Part shown: one piece after another, positions 54,296 to 63,594 of the stretch | Layout: each line of letters starts with the position of its first letter | How positions within the stretch are numbered: the stretch's first letter is position 1 | NCBI RefSeq assembly: GCF_027270735.1 | Contig: NZ_JAPWIJ010000004.1 | Span: 1 to 64,000 of the forward strand | DNA: 64,000 nucleotides | Direction of reading: 5' to 3' | Origin: Rhodococcus ruber | GTDB lineage: Bacteria; Actinomycetota; Actinomycetes; Mycobacteriales; Mycobacteriaceae | Translations under genes and position numbers: made by a program | The notes under the pieces: model-generated | Databases searched by the model: none | Told to the model about the DNA's origin: nothing | Seen by the model: only the letters and a program-made list of their open reading frames with translations

Positions 54296-55795
54296 TCAGC
54301 GAGGGCAGTGGTTGCTGATTTCCTCCCGCGCACGGTCTGTCGATAGTGCAGTCGGAGATGTCTCGTGTGCTGGTGCCCTTTGCGGGGCAGAAAGTCGTTC
54401 GACCGGACGTAGCCGGCCCATCGACGGGATTGCCAGTGCGACAAGGGACACCAGGGCCATGGTCGCGGACATTGTCCCGAACGCCCACGTGAACCCCGAC
54501 TCGGCTGGGACTCCGTCGAAGCCTGTGTTCGCTGTGATGATCATCGACGACACGGCGGCACCGGCCGAACCGCCGATATTGCGGATGTTGGCGTTCATGC
54601 CGCTGGCGACGCCGGTCTGCTCCGGCGGCACGGCGGCGACGACAAGCCCTGCCATGCAGGAGATCACCATGCCCTGCCCAAAGCCAAGTATGCCGTTGGC
54701 GACCAAGAATTGCGCCATCGTGCCGTGCGCGAACGCCAGCGTTGCCGTGGCACCCGACATCGTCAGGCATCCGAGGAACACAACCGTCCGCGCACCGATC
54801 TGGCGGGCCAGCCAGGGTGAGCACAGACCTGTCAGCACCATCGCTGCGGCCGAGGGCAGAATCAACAGCCCGGACTGTGTCACGGATGCGCTGAAGCCGT
54901 AACCGTGGGAGCTGTCGACCTGTGCGAACTGTGGCAGAAAAACGAACGCCGAGAACAGAGTCCACCCCAACACAAGCGCCACGACGTTGCAGGTCCACAC
55001 GGCACGCTTGCCCATCATCGCCATGTCGATGAGAGGAGCTTTGCTGTGTAGCTCGACATGTATCCACGCCCAGCACAACAGCACGGACAGCGCGATCGGC
55101 CCAATCACCTGCGCCGATGTCCAGCCCCAATGAAGCCCCTGGCTCAGCGGAACCAGAAAGGCTACGAGCCAGCTCGAGAGCAGTACTGCAGGCAGTACGC
55201 TGATGGCCGCTGGTTTGCGCACTGGGGACTCTGGGACAAGCAAGTAAGCTGCGACGGCGGCAGAGGATGTGACCGCCAAAGGCACCCAGAACAGGCCCGT
55301 GTAGCCGAACGCGTCGAGTATCGGACCTGCTACGACGACGCCTATGCCCCCTCCGATGGCTACCACGGACGCCGTGAACCCCACTGCCCCCGCGATCTTC
55401 TGCTCGGGGAACTCGTCACGGATGATCCCGAAGCACAGAGGTACCGCACCGCCACCGACGCCCTGCACGATCCGTGCGACGATCAGCCACCCGATGCTCG
55501 GGGCGAACACTGCCGCGAGGCATCCGAACGCCAGTGCAGACATCGATGCCACGAGCATTCGTTCTTTACCGACGCGATCGCCCAACCGACCGATTATCGG
55601 CGTGCACACGGCCGCAGAAATCAGGTAGGCGGTCAACACCCAGGTGACCGTGTTGCGGTCGGTTCCAAGGTGCTCGCTGATCGGACCCAGCACGGGCGAG
55701 GTCAGCGATTGGAGTAGTGAGAATCCGATCGCGGCACTGATCAACACCGCGAAAGTCAGCCGATAGTGAGACCGTCGCTGTGATGTTCTGCCCAC
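54296..55795 (-). CDS. MFS transporter, DHA2/EmrB family
   Basis: This 499-residue membrane protein has about 14 predicted helices, the DHA2 motifs WVLTAYLISAAVCTPIIGRLGDRVGKERML and ARIVQGVGGGAVPLCFGII. DHA2 exporters extrude aromatics and drugs with proton antiport. It is unlinked from the operons on either side (252-base gap to the next gene). Confidence 0.9.
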   Translation of the reverse strand: MGRTSQRRSHYRLTFAVLISAAIGFSLLQSLTSPVLGPISEHLGTDRNTVTWVLTAYLISAAVCTPIIGRLGDRVGKERMLVASMSALAFGCLAAVFAPSIGWLIVARIVQGVGGGAVPLCFGIIRDEFPEQKIAGAVGFTASVVAIGGGIGVVVAGPILDAFGYTGLFWVPLAVTSSAAVAAYLLVPESPVRKPAAISVLPAVLLSSWLVAFLVPLSQGLHWGWTSAQVIGPIALSVLLCWAWIHVELHSKAPLIDMAMMGKRAVWTCNVVALVLGWTLFSAFVFLPQFAQVDSSHGYGFSASVTQSGLLILPSAAAMVLTGLCSPWLARQIGARTVVFLGCLTMSGATATLAFAHGTMAQFLVANGILGFGQGMVISCMAGLVVAAVPPEQTGVASGMNANIRNIGGSAGAAVSSMIITANTGFDGVPAESGFTWAFGTMSATMALVSLVALAIPSMGRLRPVERLSAPQRAPAHETSPTALSTDRAREEISNHCPR

Positions 55796-56048
55796 AGATG
55801 ACCTTTCCGTTCACGACGCGCGAAATGGCGACGGAGCAGCAACGCGTGTCTGAACGATGGGGCACCTGGCTCGCCTGCACGAGTCACTTTTCTTCTCACT
55901 GGAACTTTTCGGCCAAGGGATACCGAACGGCGACGAGCGAATCCACTTCGTAAGATGTGGATGGACGCAATCTGCGGTCGGCAACCGGGCGGCGCATTCG
56001 AGCAACTCGATCGAACGCAACCGCCCAACTGCTTTCGAGCGCGCCGCT

Positions 56049-56894
56049 CTAGCCGAGCATCAGTGCAGCCGCCGTGCGTGCCGGCTGGCCCACCAGGACT
56101 CCGAGGCCCCGTGCCACCTCATTCACAGCGGAGATTACGCCATCGTAAGTGCTTGCCGGGTCGCCGATTCGGGCGGTTTCCGCCGAGACGGCCGCAGCGG
56201 CGACGCCGTGTTTGCCGAGCTCCGCCAGTCCCTCGATTCCCGAGTCGTCCAACGCGCGTCCGGCATCGTTCACGATGACACCCTTCGGTGCGATCTCGAG
56301 GACATAGAGCGCCATCGTCAGAGCGCCGTGCGACGCTAGCAAGAAGACGTCTTCTGGGTGGCGGCCTTGGACTCGCGACGAAGACCAGCAGGAGTATATG
56401 CCGCACGTCGGCCCTTCGACGAGGGTGATGGTGCTTTCATCGACTATTCCATCGACAGTGCGGAACACACCGCGGGGCGCTTGCAGCATCGCCTCGGCGG
56501 CCTGCGTGCCGCTCATGCCGGATTCGATTCCGAGTGCAGCTCCGGCCCGGTTTACCCGCGACACGACGCCGGTGAGTAGGCCGTCTCCGAAGGCGATGCG
56601 CGCCGACATGGTGGCGATAGCAGCGGCAGGCACATCGAACTCGTCTGAGATAGGCAGTCCACCGACCCCCGCGTCGTCCAGTCCTGGGCCGGCTTCGTGT
56701 GCAATCCAGCCGCGAGCGCCTTGGCGAAGGGGCAGGACGCCGGTCGGCGCGCCGGCGAACGAGCCCCCGAGAACAACGTCATCGCGATGGTCACCGGCCT
56801 CGAAAGACGTCAATGAGTTGGCCACCAGAATGCGGCCGCGGGAATCATCCGCGTGTACGCGGTAATCAAAGTAGGCATCCTTCTTGTGTTCCAT
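56049..56894 (-). CDS. unrecognised two-lobed protein with internal repeat
   Basis: A 281-residue protein I do not recognise. The halves resemble each other: residues about 33-135 (VVLGGSFAG, GWIAHEAGPGLDDAGVGG, then GVVSRVNRAGAALG) and about 180-281 (VFLLASHGA, GVIVNDAGRALDDSGIEG, then GVISAVNEVARGLG). Such pseudo-symmetry suggests duplication of a small alpha/beta domain. It has no signal peptide or membrane segment. It ends the minus-strand catabolic operon from 60941, 198 bases after the SDR, so a catabolic role is likely. Confidence 0.75.
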   Translation of the reverse strand: MEHKKDAYFDYRVHADDSRGRILVANSLTSFEAGDHRDDVVLGGSFAGAPTGVLPLRQGARGWIAHEAGPGLDDAGVGGLPISDEFDVPAAAIATMSARIAFGDGLLTGVVSRVNRAGAALGIESGMSGTQAAEAMLQAPRGVFRTVDGIVDESTITLVEGPTCGIYSCWSSSRVQGRHPEDVFLLASHGALTMALYVLEIAPKGVIVNDAGRALDDSGIEGLAELGKHGVAAAAVSAETARIGDPASTYDGVISAVNEVARGLGVLVGQPARTAAALMLG

Positions 56895-57092
56895 AGTGGA
56901 TCCTCCATGTCGGTTGTGCAGTCGATTCAAGATTTCATGCTGAGGCCGGGCGGGATCGCACGATCGGGACGTGGCTTCGGACGTAGCCCGTGCAACCTGC
57001 CAATCGGCGTTGGTTCGCCGCGTACAGCACCGAGTTTCACGCTCGGAAGTCGATGTCGGGCCGGCGCAGCAAGTCCATGTTCGAGACCTGCT

Positions 57093-57842
57093 TCAGCGCG
57101 CGGTGTATCCGCCGTCCACGACCAGCTCCGAACCGGTGACGAACTTCGATTCGTCCGACGCGAGATACAACACTCCGTAGGCGATGTCGTCGGGTTCGCC
57201 GCGATGACCAAGGGGGTGTGCCGCGATGAGTTTGTCTTCGTAGTCCGAGCCGACTTCGCCTTGCACAGCGACGACAGACGCGCTCATTGCCGTGGTGATG
57301 GACCCGGGGTGAATGGAATTGACCCGGATACCATCCTTCGCATAGGTGATGGCATCGGACTTGGCCATGAGGCGCACCGCACCCTTACTGGCGTGATACA
57401 CAGGAATCGCTGAGCCACCGACGATTCCGTTGATCGACGACACGTCGACGATGCTTCCGCTCTGCTGCTCGAGCATCGTGGGCACGGTGTACTTCGTGCA
57501 CAGCCACGGGCCCCGAACGTTGACGGCGAAGACCTCTTCGAACTGCTCCTGCGACACGAGATGTGACGGACCGTGTGGACCGATGATGCCCGCGTTGTTC
57601 ACCAGGATGTCGATACGCCCGGAGGCGGCGAGGACCGCCGCTATCGTTTCGGCGACCTGCGTCTCCTGCGTGATGTCGCAGGCCAGGTAGGTGATCCCCT
57701 GTCCGAGGGGTGTTGCGGGTTCCTTGGCCAGATCGATTGCATAGACGGTTGCGCCCTCACGTGCGAGCAGCGAACATATCGCTCCGCCGATTCCGCCCAG
57801 CGCGCCTGTCACGACCGCTACCTTGTTTTCTACCCGGTTCAT
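57093..57842 (-). CDS. short-chain dehydrogenase
   Basis: A 249-residue SDR with VVTGALGGIGGAIC, VNNAGIIGP, the Ser in VDVSSINGIVG and the catalytic VYHASKGAVRLM, and VTGSELVVDGG at the end. It resembles cyclic-alcohol dehydrogenases (cyclohexanol type). Its ATG overlaps the FAH-family stop (57839-57842). It probably makes the ketone that the FAH-family enzyme then hydrolyses. Confidence 0.9.
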   Translation of the reverse strand: MNRVENKVAVVTGALGGIGGAICSLLAREGATVYAIDLAKEPATPLGQGITYLACDITQETQVAETIAAVLAASGRIDILVNNAGIIGPHGPSHLVSQEQFEEVFAVNVRGPWLCTKYTVPTMLEQQSGSIVDVSSINGIVGGSAIPVYHASKGAVRLMAKSDAITYAKDGIRVNSIHPGSITTAMSASVVAVQGEVGSDYEDKLIAAHPLGHRGEPDDIAYGVLYLASDESKFVTGSELVVDGGYTAR

Positions 57843-58768
57843 AGGTCTCTTCTCTCCTTCATCTGTTGTGGTTGTTCCGCGGAGTCCGCGGGTCTTGGTG
57901 GCTTGATGTCGGCCGCGGGATGGGGCTCCTCGACTACCGGATTGGTCAGGTGGCCGATGGACTCGATCTCTACCTGAACCACATCGCCCGGATGGATCCA
58001 GAGCGGCGGTTGGTGGGCGCTGCCGACACCTCCGGGAGTGCCAGTGGCGATGACATCACCGGGGCTGAGCGTGGTCCACTCCGAGCAGTAGGAAATGATC
58101 TCGGCTACTGAAAAGATCATGTTGCCCAGGGTCGACTGTTGTACGACCGCGCCGTTCAGCCGGGTTCGGATGGCCAAATTCTCCAACCGAACGCCTATCT
58201 CGTCGGCAGTGATGATGTGCGGTCCGAACGCACCCGTTTTGGGGAAGTTCTTGCCCGGCGTGAATTGACTGGAGTGGCGTTGGTAGTCGCGCACGGAGGC
58301 GTCGTTGAAGACCGAATATCCGAGAACATGATCCAGCGCGTCCTCGACGGCGATGTGGCGGCCCCCTGTGCCGATGACAACCGCTAATTCACCCTCGTAG
58401 TCAAGGGTGGCATTGCACCACGGCGCGAGGATTCCTTCGCCGTCGCCGATCAAGGTGTCGGCAAAGCGAGTGAAGATCGGTGGCCTCGACGTGGCCGGTC
58501 GCGCCATCTCAGCCATGTGGTCCGCATAGTTCAGACCAACACACAAGATCTTCCCTGGCTGCGGAATGGGTGGGAGAAGCTGTACGTCGCCGGTGTTGAG
58601 GCACGTCGCCGCACTCCGCCAGGCAGCGAACTCTTCTATGTTGCATGCGGTCAGGCTTGCTCGAAGATCGGGGTACGGGCTCACCGCACCCAGGTCGAAG
58701 ACCGAAGAAGTGCCTTCCAAGACCCCCCAGGTGTATCTATTGCGGTGGTCAAATGATACGAGTTTCAT
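57839..58768 (-). CDS. fumarylacetoacetate hydrolase family protein
   Basis: This 309-residue protein is of the FAH/HpcE/MhpD family with GLNYADHMAEM, DYEGELAVVIG (metal Glu) and TGTPGGVG near the C terminus. Family members hydrolyse beta-diketo acids or hydrate/decarboxylate oxo-dienoates with Mg2+. It is between SDR and cupin with overlapping starts and stops on both sides, implying one translated unit. Confidence 0.9.
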   Translation of the reverse strand: MKLVSFDHRNRYTWGVLEGTSSVFDLGAVSPYPDLRASLTACNIEEFAAWRSAATCLNTGDVQLLPPIPQPGKILCVGLNYADHMAEMARPATSRPPIFTRFADTLIGDGEGILAPWCNATLDYEGELAVVIGTGGRHIAVEDALDHVLGYSVFNDASVRDYQRHSSQFTPGKNFPKTGAFGPHIITADEIGVRLENLAIRTRLNGAVVQQSTLGNMIFSVAEIISYCSEWTTLSPGDVIATGTPGGVGSAHQPPLWIHPGDVVQVEIESIGHLTNPVVEEPHPAADIKPPRPADSAEQPQQMKERRDL

Positions 58769-59121
58769 CGTGATGCAACAGCTTTCGTTGATTGCTGCCG
58801 GTCCTGGGACTCAGATACGAAGACTACATCTTCCATGGCCGGCGGAGTCTTGACGTAGAAGATCTCAGCAGCAGAGTCGGAGACGTTCACGGTTCGGTGG
58901 AGCACCCCCGGCGGTGCCGTCACGGTTTGGCCGGGGTGGAGGTGGTGGACTTCCTCGCCGATGCTGATGCTGATCGATCCCTTCGTGCATACGAAGATCT
59001 CAGTGACGGTGCGGTGGTAGTGCTGGGGAAACGACTGGCCCGGCTCGAACTCGGCAACGCCTGCGGCACCGCCGCAACCGTGCAGATACGCAGACTCGAT
59101 TCGCTCGGCATCGTCAGTCAT
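58765..59121 (-). CDS. small cupin
   Basis: This 118-residue single-domain cupin has FPQHYHRTVTEIFVCTKGS (first metal motif, His pair and Glu) and PPGVLHRTVN (second motif His). It binds a metal and may be an isomerase, dioxygenase or decarboxylase. ATG at 59121 overlaps the EthD gene by 8 bases; the stop overlaps the FAH start. Confidence 0.85.
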   Translation of the reverse strand: MTDDAERIESAYLHGCGGAAGVAEFEPGQSFPQHYHRTVTEIFVCTKGSISISIGEEVHHLHPGQTVTAPPGVLHRTVNVSDSAAEIFYVKTPPAMEDVVFVSESQDRQQSTKAVASR

Positions 59122-59488
59122 CTCGGTCCACCAGCGGTAGCTTGGTTTGTCCGTCGTCGACCACGGTGGTGCTCTCGACGATGTACATCCGCATTTGTGA
59201 CATGAAATTGGCTGCGTCGGCGGCGGCCTCTGCTGCCTCGGGGCTGGCCAACGCAGCGTCGAGATCAGCTCGAGTTGCAAAGACCAATTCGGAGATCCCG
59301 TCGACAGTTGCCTCGGGTGCAGGCATTGCCCCACGTGCCACGGTGTCGATGGTGAGGTGCTGATGATAGGCAATCAGGTGGGGGAAGCGTGCCCCGATCG
59401 GGGCGTGGACGGTCCGCCAGTGTTCTCTGAAATCCTGCCGGCTCATCCCTTCTCGCTTCGTCAATAATGTCAGAGCGCGCACAGTCAT
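59114..59488 (-). CDS. EthD-domain (dimeric alpha-beta barrel) protein
   Basis: This 124-residue protein has the EthD-type LTLLTKREGMSRQDFREHWRTVHAP split over a conserved HWxxxHAP and a final SxTVVDDG. The fold is a small ferredoxin-like dimer often found with catabolic oxygenases or as lactonases/decarboxylases (methylmuconolactone isomerase relatives). ATG at 59488 follows AGGAACT. Second gene of the operon after the transporter. Confidence 0.87.
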   Translation of the reverse strand: MTVRALTLLTKREGMSRQDFREHWRTVHAPIGARFPHLIAYHQHLTIDTVARGAMPAPEATVDGISELVFATRADLDAALASPEAAEAAADAANFMSQMRMYIVESTTVVDDGQTKLPLVDRDD

Positions 59489-59552
59489 TGTTGAGTTCCT
59501 TTCTGATTGATCACGCCGATTCGGGTGTATGGCGGCGATGGTCGGTGGATCG

Positions 59553-60941
59553 CTACGTCCTGGACTTTGCTGCAGGCCGGTCGTCTGTATGCGGGGCAGG
59601 CGCGTTTTCGTCAACAGCGACGCCCAAGACCTTGGTCGAGGCCAAAGCGAGTATGGCGGCAATGAAGAGGAACCCGGACATGATCGTGATGCCGACGGTA
59701 TTGCTTCCGAATTGGTCCTTGGAGAATCCGAAGATGAAGGGGCCGACGAATCCGCCGAAGTTTCCGATCGAGTTCACCACGGCGAGGAGTACTGCGGCCA
59801 TGACTCCGGTGAAGAGTGTGGTCTGCAAACGGTAGAACAACGGGGCGGCCGACTGCACTCCACAGAGCGCCAGAGTGAGGCCGATGAGGCTGATTACGGG
59901 GCTACCCACAAAGGCCGCGATGAGCATTCCTACTCCAGCAGCTGCCAACAACCCGAACAATACTCTGTTGCGGTGCTGTGTCTTTCGCGCAAAGCGTTCC
60001 ACCAACAGGATTGCGATGAAGACGAAACTCCAGGGGACGGCCGAGAGGAGGCCACTGTTTACCGTGCTGGTGCCGAACGTCGCGGCAATAATCTGTGGAA
60101 GAAAGAAAGTGATCGCCCAGAAGCCCGTCAGAATCATGAAGTAAGTGAACGACAAGTACCAGGTCTTGGCATTTTTCAGCGCAAGCCCCACTCGCTGCCA
60201 TTCGCTCAGATGTTCGTGTACGTCTCCTAAGGACTGACGTTCTGCTTCCCGGCGCGCGACCAAGAACTCGGCGTCGTCGTCGGACAGCCACTTGGCCTCT
60301 CGCGGATTGGAAGGTAAGGCGATGAGTATCAGAACGCCGATGATGACCGTGACGGTTCCCTCGGCGACGAATACCCAGCGCCACGCGGAGAGCGGGCTGA
60401 TGTTGGTGAATACGTGCAGCAGTCCTGAGGTCAGAATGGAGCCGAAGGTGAATGCCAGCGGTACGGCCAACTGGAAGTACGCCAGCGGCTTCGTCTGCTT
60501 GCGTTTGCTGAACCAGATCGAAATGAACAACAGAATTCCGGGGCTGAGTCCCGCTTCGCACGCACCCAACAGGAACCGAAGAATTGCAAACTGCACTTCA
60601 TTCTGAGCTAGCGACGTCAATCCTGTGACCATGCCCCACGAGATAACGATGCGGGCCAACCATTTCCGGCTGCCGTACTTCAACAACGCCAGATTGCTTG
60701 GTACCTCGAACACGACGTAACCCCAGAAGAACATGCCGGCAGCGAAGCCGAAGGCCGTTGCGGTGAGGCCCAGTGACTTGTCGATAGGTTCGGCCAGGAT
60801 TGCGAGATTGGCTCGATCGGTTTGAGAGATGAACTGCATGAGGACGATAAGGGGGATGAGTCGCCGAAAAACAAGTCGAAGCAACGTGTTCTCTCGAACG
60901 TCGTCTGCCGTGAGTGCCAGTGAATCGCTACTTTGCGACAT
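59553..60941 (-). CDS. MFS transporter, ACS (anion:cation symporter) family
   Basis: This 462-residue membrane protein is of the phthalate/tartrate permease family: RLIPLIVLMQFISQTDRANLAI at the first helix and GRxx-like RFLLGACEAGLSPGILLFISIWF. ATG at 60941 follows AAAGGAG. It probably imports an aromatic acid used by the downstream SDR/FAH/cupin/EthD genes. Confidence 0.9.
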   Translation of the reverse strand: MSQSSDSLALTADDVRENTLLRLVFRRLIPLIVLMQFISQTDRANLAILAEPIDKSLGLTATAFGFAAGMFFWGYVVFEVPSNLALLKYGSRKWLARIVISWGMVTGLTSLAQNEVQFAILRFLLGACEAGLSPGILLFISIWFSKRKQTKPLAYFQLAVPLAFTFGSILTSGLLHVFTNISPLSAWRWVFVAEGTVTVIIGVLILIALPSNPREAKWLSDDDAEFLVARREAERQSLGDVHEHLSEWQRVGLALKNAKTWYLSFTYFMILTGFWAITFFLPQIIAATFGTSTVNSGLLSAVPWSFVFIAILLVERFARKTQHRNRVLFGLLAAAGVGMLIAAFVGSPVISLIGLTLALCGVQSAAPLFYRLQTTLFTGVMAAVLLAVVNSIGNFGGFVGPFIFGFSKDQFGSNTVGITIMSGFLFIAAILALASTKVLGVAVDENAPAPHTDDRPAAKSRT

Positions 60942-61087
60942 GACCGGCTCCTTTCGTCTGAGGGGTGCTTTCGCCGTGGCGGCCCCGGCCGACATCGATT
61001 CGACCGAGTGATGAACATGTTGCGGGGGCTGGAATGTGATCTGCAAGACCGCGTCCGACATATCCCGTATGGCGGTACGACAGCTGA

Positions 61088-61120
61088 CTGGGTGTACCCA
61101 GCCGTCCCGTAGAGCGGGAC
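61088..61120. promoter_or_regulatory. two adjacent palindromes, candidate operators
   Basis: CTGGGT-GT-ACCCAG and, three bases later, GTCCCG-TAGAG-CGGGAC. They lie about 150 bases upstream of the ACS transporter start. Adjacent palindromes in a divergent region suggest a regulator, perhaps the IclR protein at 61962. Confidence 0.5.
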
Positions 61121-61224
61121 AAAAATCCAAATAGGTCGCTGAATCCGGTTGATAAGTGAGCTACATCATTAGAAGTCGACTAGTTTTCGATCTAGGTGGT
61201 CTGCACGACCCGCAGTGCAGGACA

Positions 61225-61250
61225 ACAACTCGATCCAGTCTTCGAGTTGT
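61225..61250. promoter_or_regulatory. inverted repeat ACAACTCGA-N8-TCGAGTTGT
   Basis: Perfect 9-base arms about 150 bases upstream of the cupin start. It could be an operator or a leader hairpin. Confidence 0.45.
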
Positions 61251-61395
61251 CCTGATGTAAGGGACGAAGTGTTGACCCCACTTGCCAACGCGCGTGAGTG
61301 CCACCGAGCCTGGTGAACGTCCCCCCCGGTGCTGCGGCGGGATGGTGGCCGAGTTGTCGCAACACACGTTGCTACAGAGGAAAGGATCTCCGGTA

Positions 61396-61821
61396 ATGGA
61401 AACCACGTACAAGGCTCTGAAAGTCAATCGCGGGTCGGACCTGATCCCAGCGTCCGGCCAGACGAAAAAGGCGCTGCGGTACTCCGGGGTGAGCGTGGAT
61501 AACAGTGAGGTCGATGGCCTATGGTTCGGGCGAGTGGTCACGGGCGTCGGTGAGGTTTCCGACCCCCATCATCACGGCGAAGCCGAGACGGGCGGGTATG
61601 TGTTCTCCGGACGTGGTTTCATTCGCTTCGGGGAGCGGTACGAAACGGTGGTCTACCTGGAAGCCGGCGACTTCGTCTACGTGCCCCCGTTTCTGCCGCA
61701 CATCGAAGGCAACGCCAGTGCTACCGAGGAACTCGTGTGGCTGACCACCCGGACCCCGGACAACATCGTCGTCAACCTCACCGATCAAGACGTCGCGGAC
61801 ATCGACCTCGATATCATGTAG
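61396..61821 (+). CDS. cupin-domain protein
   Basis: This 141-residue cupin has HHHGEAETGGYVFSGRG (metal motif 1) and PPFLPHIEGNAS (motif 2). It may bind a metal and a small acid. The ATG at 61396 follows GAGGAAAGG. It diverges from the transporter operon; the IclR gene follows after 140 bases. Confidence 0.85.
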   Translation: METTYKALKVNRGSDLIPASGQTKKALRYSGVSVDNSEVDGLWFGRVVTGVGEVSDPHHHGEAETGGYVFSGRGFIRFGERYETVVYLEAGDFVYVPPFLPHIEGNASATEELVWLTTRTPDNIVVNLTDQDVADIDLDIM

Positions 61822-61961
61822 CCGTTCGGCTGAACGTATGTGCTCGCCGCAGTGGTCGAACTGCGATCATGATGTCGGTTTCGACGGGCATCGGCGCGCA
61901 TAGGCAGACCTTGCGATGATGGAACTGGGCACAACCTGCCCCCCGATTAGCGAGGTGACCA

Positions 61962-62708
61962 GTGTCCGCCGAAAACCAGTACATCATCGGATCCCTTGAC
62001 ACCGGTTTGCAGATACTCGAACTGATGCTCAATCGCGACACCGTCACGGTGACCGATATTGCCACCGAGCTCGGGGTCGCTCGATCAACGGCGCACCGTG
62101 CTCTGACGACACTCGAGCGACGACACTTCGTCGCTTTGTCGTCATCGGGCCGCGGATATGCCGCCGGGCCGCGGCTGGTAGAGATCGGGAGTCCGCGCTG
62201 CCTCGATCCGCAATCCCGGATCGAGGCTCGCCCGATTCTCAACCGGGTACTCGAAGAGACCGAAGAATCCGTACACACGTCTCTTCTTCTGGGTGACCAG
62301 TTGCTCGTCGTAGACGGTCGTCGCTCGAAGCATCGCGTAGACATTGGTTTGCGAGTGGGAATGGTTGCGCCCGCGCACGGTATGGCAGGCGGCAAACTGT
62401 TGTTGTCCTGCCTCAGCGACGACCAAATCTTCGCCCTCTTCCCTGACGAATCGCTTTTGCGACTTGGGCCGAAGACGTTGTCCACTCGGACGGCGCTGAT
62501 GGACGACATCGCCGAGATCCGCCAGAACGGATATGCCGTGGCGGTTCAAGAGTCGGAGCGCGGGGTCAGTTCGATTGCGCTCCTACTCTCGGGAGCTTCC
62601 TGGCGTGACCGTATGGCCATCGTCATCTCGGTACCGGTCGAGCGGGGCAGCTGGGAAGAACTCATGGTCCTCAAGGACCGCCTCAAGGGAATCATCGCCG
62701 ATTCGTGA
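61962..62708 (+). CDS. IclR-family transcriptional regulator
   Basis: This 248-residue regulator has a winged helix (about 10-70: VTDIATELGVARSTAHRALTTL) and an IclR effector domain (SIALLLSGASWRDRMAIVISVP). It begins on a GTG at 61962 after CGAGGTG. It probably controls the flanking transporter/cupin operons through the palindromes at 61088-61250. Confidence 0.88.
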   Translation: MSAENQYIIGSLDTGLQILELMLNRDTVTVTDIATELGVARSTAHRALTTLERRHFVALSSSGRGYAAGPRLVEIGSPRCLDPQSRIEARPILNRVLEETEESVHTSLLLGDQLLVVDGRRSKHRVDIGLRVGMVAPAHGMAGGKLLLSCLSDDQIFALFPDESLLRLGPKTLSTRTALMDDIAEIRQNGYAVAVQESERGVSSIALLLSGASWRDRMAIVISVPVERGSWEELMVLKDRLKGIIADS

Positions 62709-63594
62709 ACCGCTCGAAGTGTGAACACGATATCGGCGAGGTCCCAGCGCAGCGTTCGGTCGCGATAAGGGCCCTCGAGTCCTCGTTGTGTCCGTGAAGA
62801 AGGCGGCGGAGTTCGTTGACACAGAATGATGGCCTCATCGGACGCGCACATGAAGTCGAGGCGTTCTCTGGATCGGACACCGTGTCCACGTAGACATGAG
62901 ATGTGAGATCGTGGTCCGAGTGGTTCCCGTTGACACCGGAGTGACGCGAGTCGAAACGGATAGTCAAGGATCGACGGGTGCCTACCTGTACGAAAACTGT
63001 TGTGGTGCAGAAGTATCTAGATTCAATGGACTCCCTCGGACTCCACCCCTGGGCACTGACGTCATTATGGATCCCTATTTCCAGGTTCCCGTCCGTCCGA
63101 TCCGGAGGTTCTGACGGACTACGTTGAGGCGTTGTATGGAAAGGCTCGGCATTCGATCGGCGGGCATTGCGCCGAAATAGACGCGGCGACAGCGGGTTCG
63201 ACATCGCTGAAGGGGGCCTGCCGGACCGCCTTGTCGGCTGCCCCGCCGTTGGTGAGTCCGAGTTCGATACGGCGTTGTCGCACCAGCTCGCCGAATCGCT
63301 ATCCCGCCGCATCACTCGTGGTCAGTCATTCCCTTGTCACTCGTCACACGTGGTTGCGCGGTCAGGACGGCCCCTTTCCGTCGAATCGGCTGTAGAGCAC
63401 GAAATGCTCAGCGGCGAGAGCGGTTCGGTGTCTCGCCGTTGGCCGATCAGACGCCGCTGCGCCTGTGGGGCCAGGCCCCGCCCGGCTGTCGTCATGTTGT
63501 CCTTATCGAGCAGTCGACGGAACGCCCGGCGTCTGCGACGGTGCTTGCCGATGAGGCTCGTGAACTCTCGTGATGGATTCGTGGAACAGACGAC
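62709..63594. other. 886-base gap with no supported gene
   Basis: The longest unexplained stretch. Short ORFs on both strands have mixed composition and no recognisable domain. It may hold gene remnants and the 3' end of the aldolase transcript. No strong hairpin was seen. Confidence 0.5.

Larger units (their letters stand above)
60942..61395. promoter_or_regulatory. divergent promoter region with three palindromes
   Basis: This 454-base region between the ACS transporter and cupin genes has no supported gene. It holds CTGGGT-GT-ACCCAG (61088-61101), GTCCCG-N5-CGGGAC (61104-61120) and ACAACTCGA-N8-TCGAGTTGT (61225-61250). An IclR gene lies downstream at 61962. Confidence 0.65.

Noticed and set aside
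62692-63315. 207-codon minus-strand ORF in the 886-base gap
   Set aside because: It has no recognisable motif and low-complexity Ser/Arg content; kept only as an unexplained gap.
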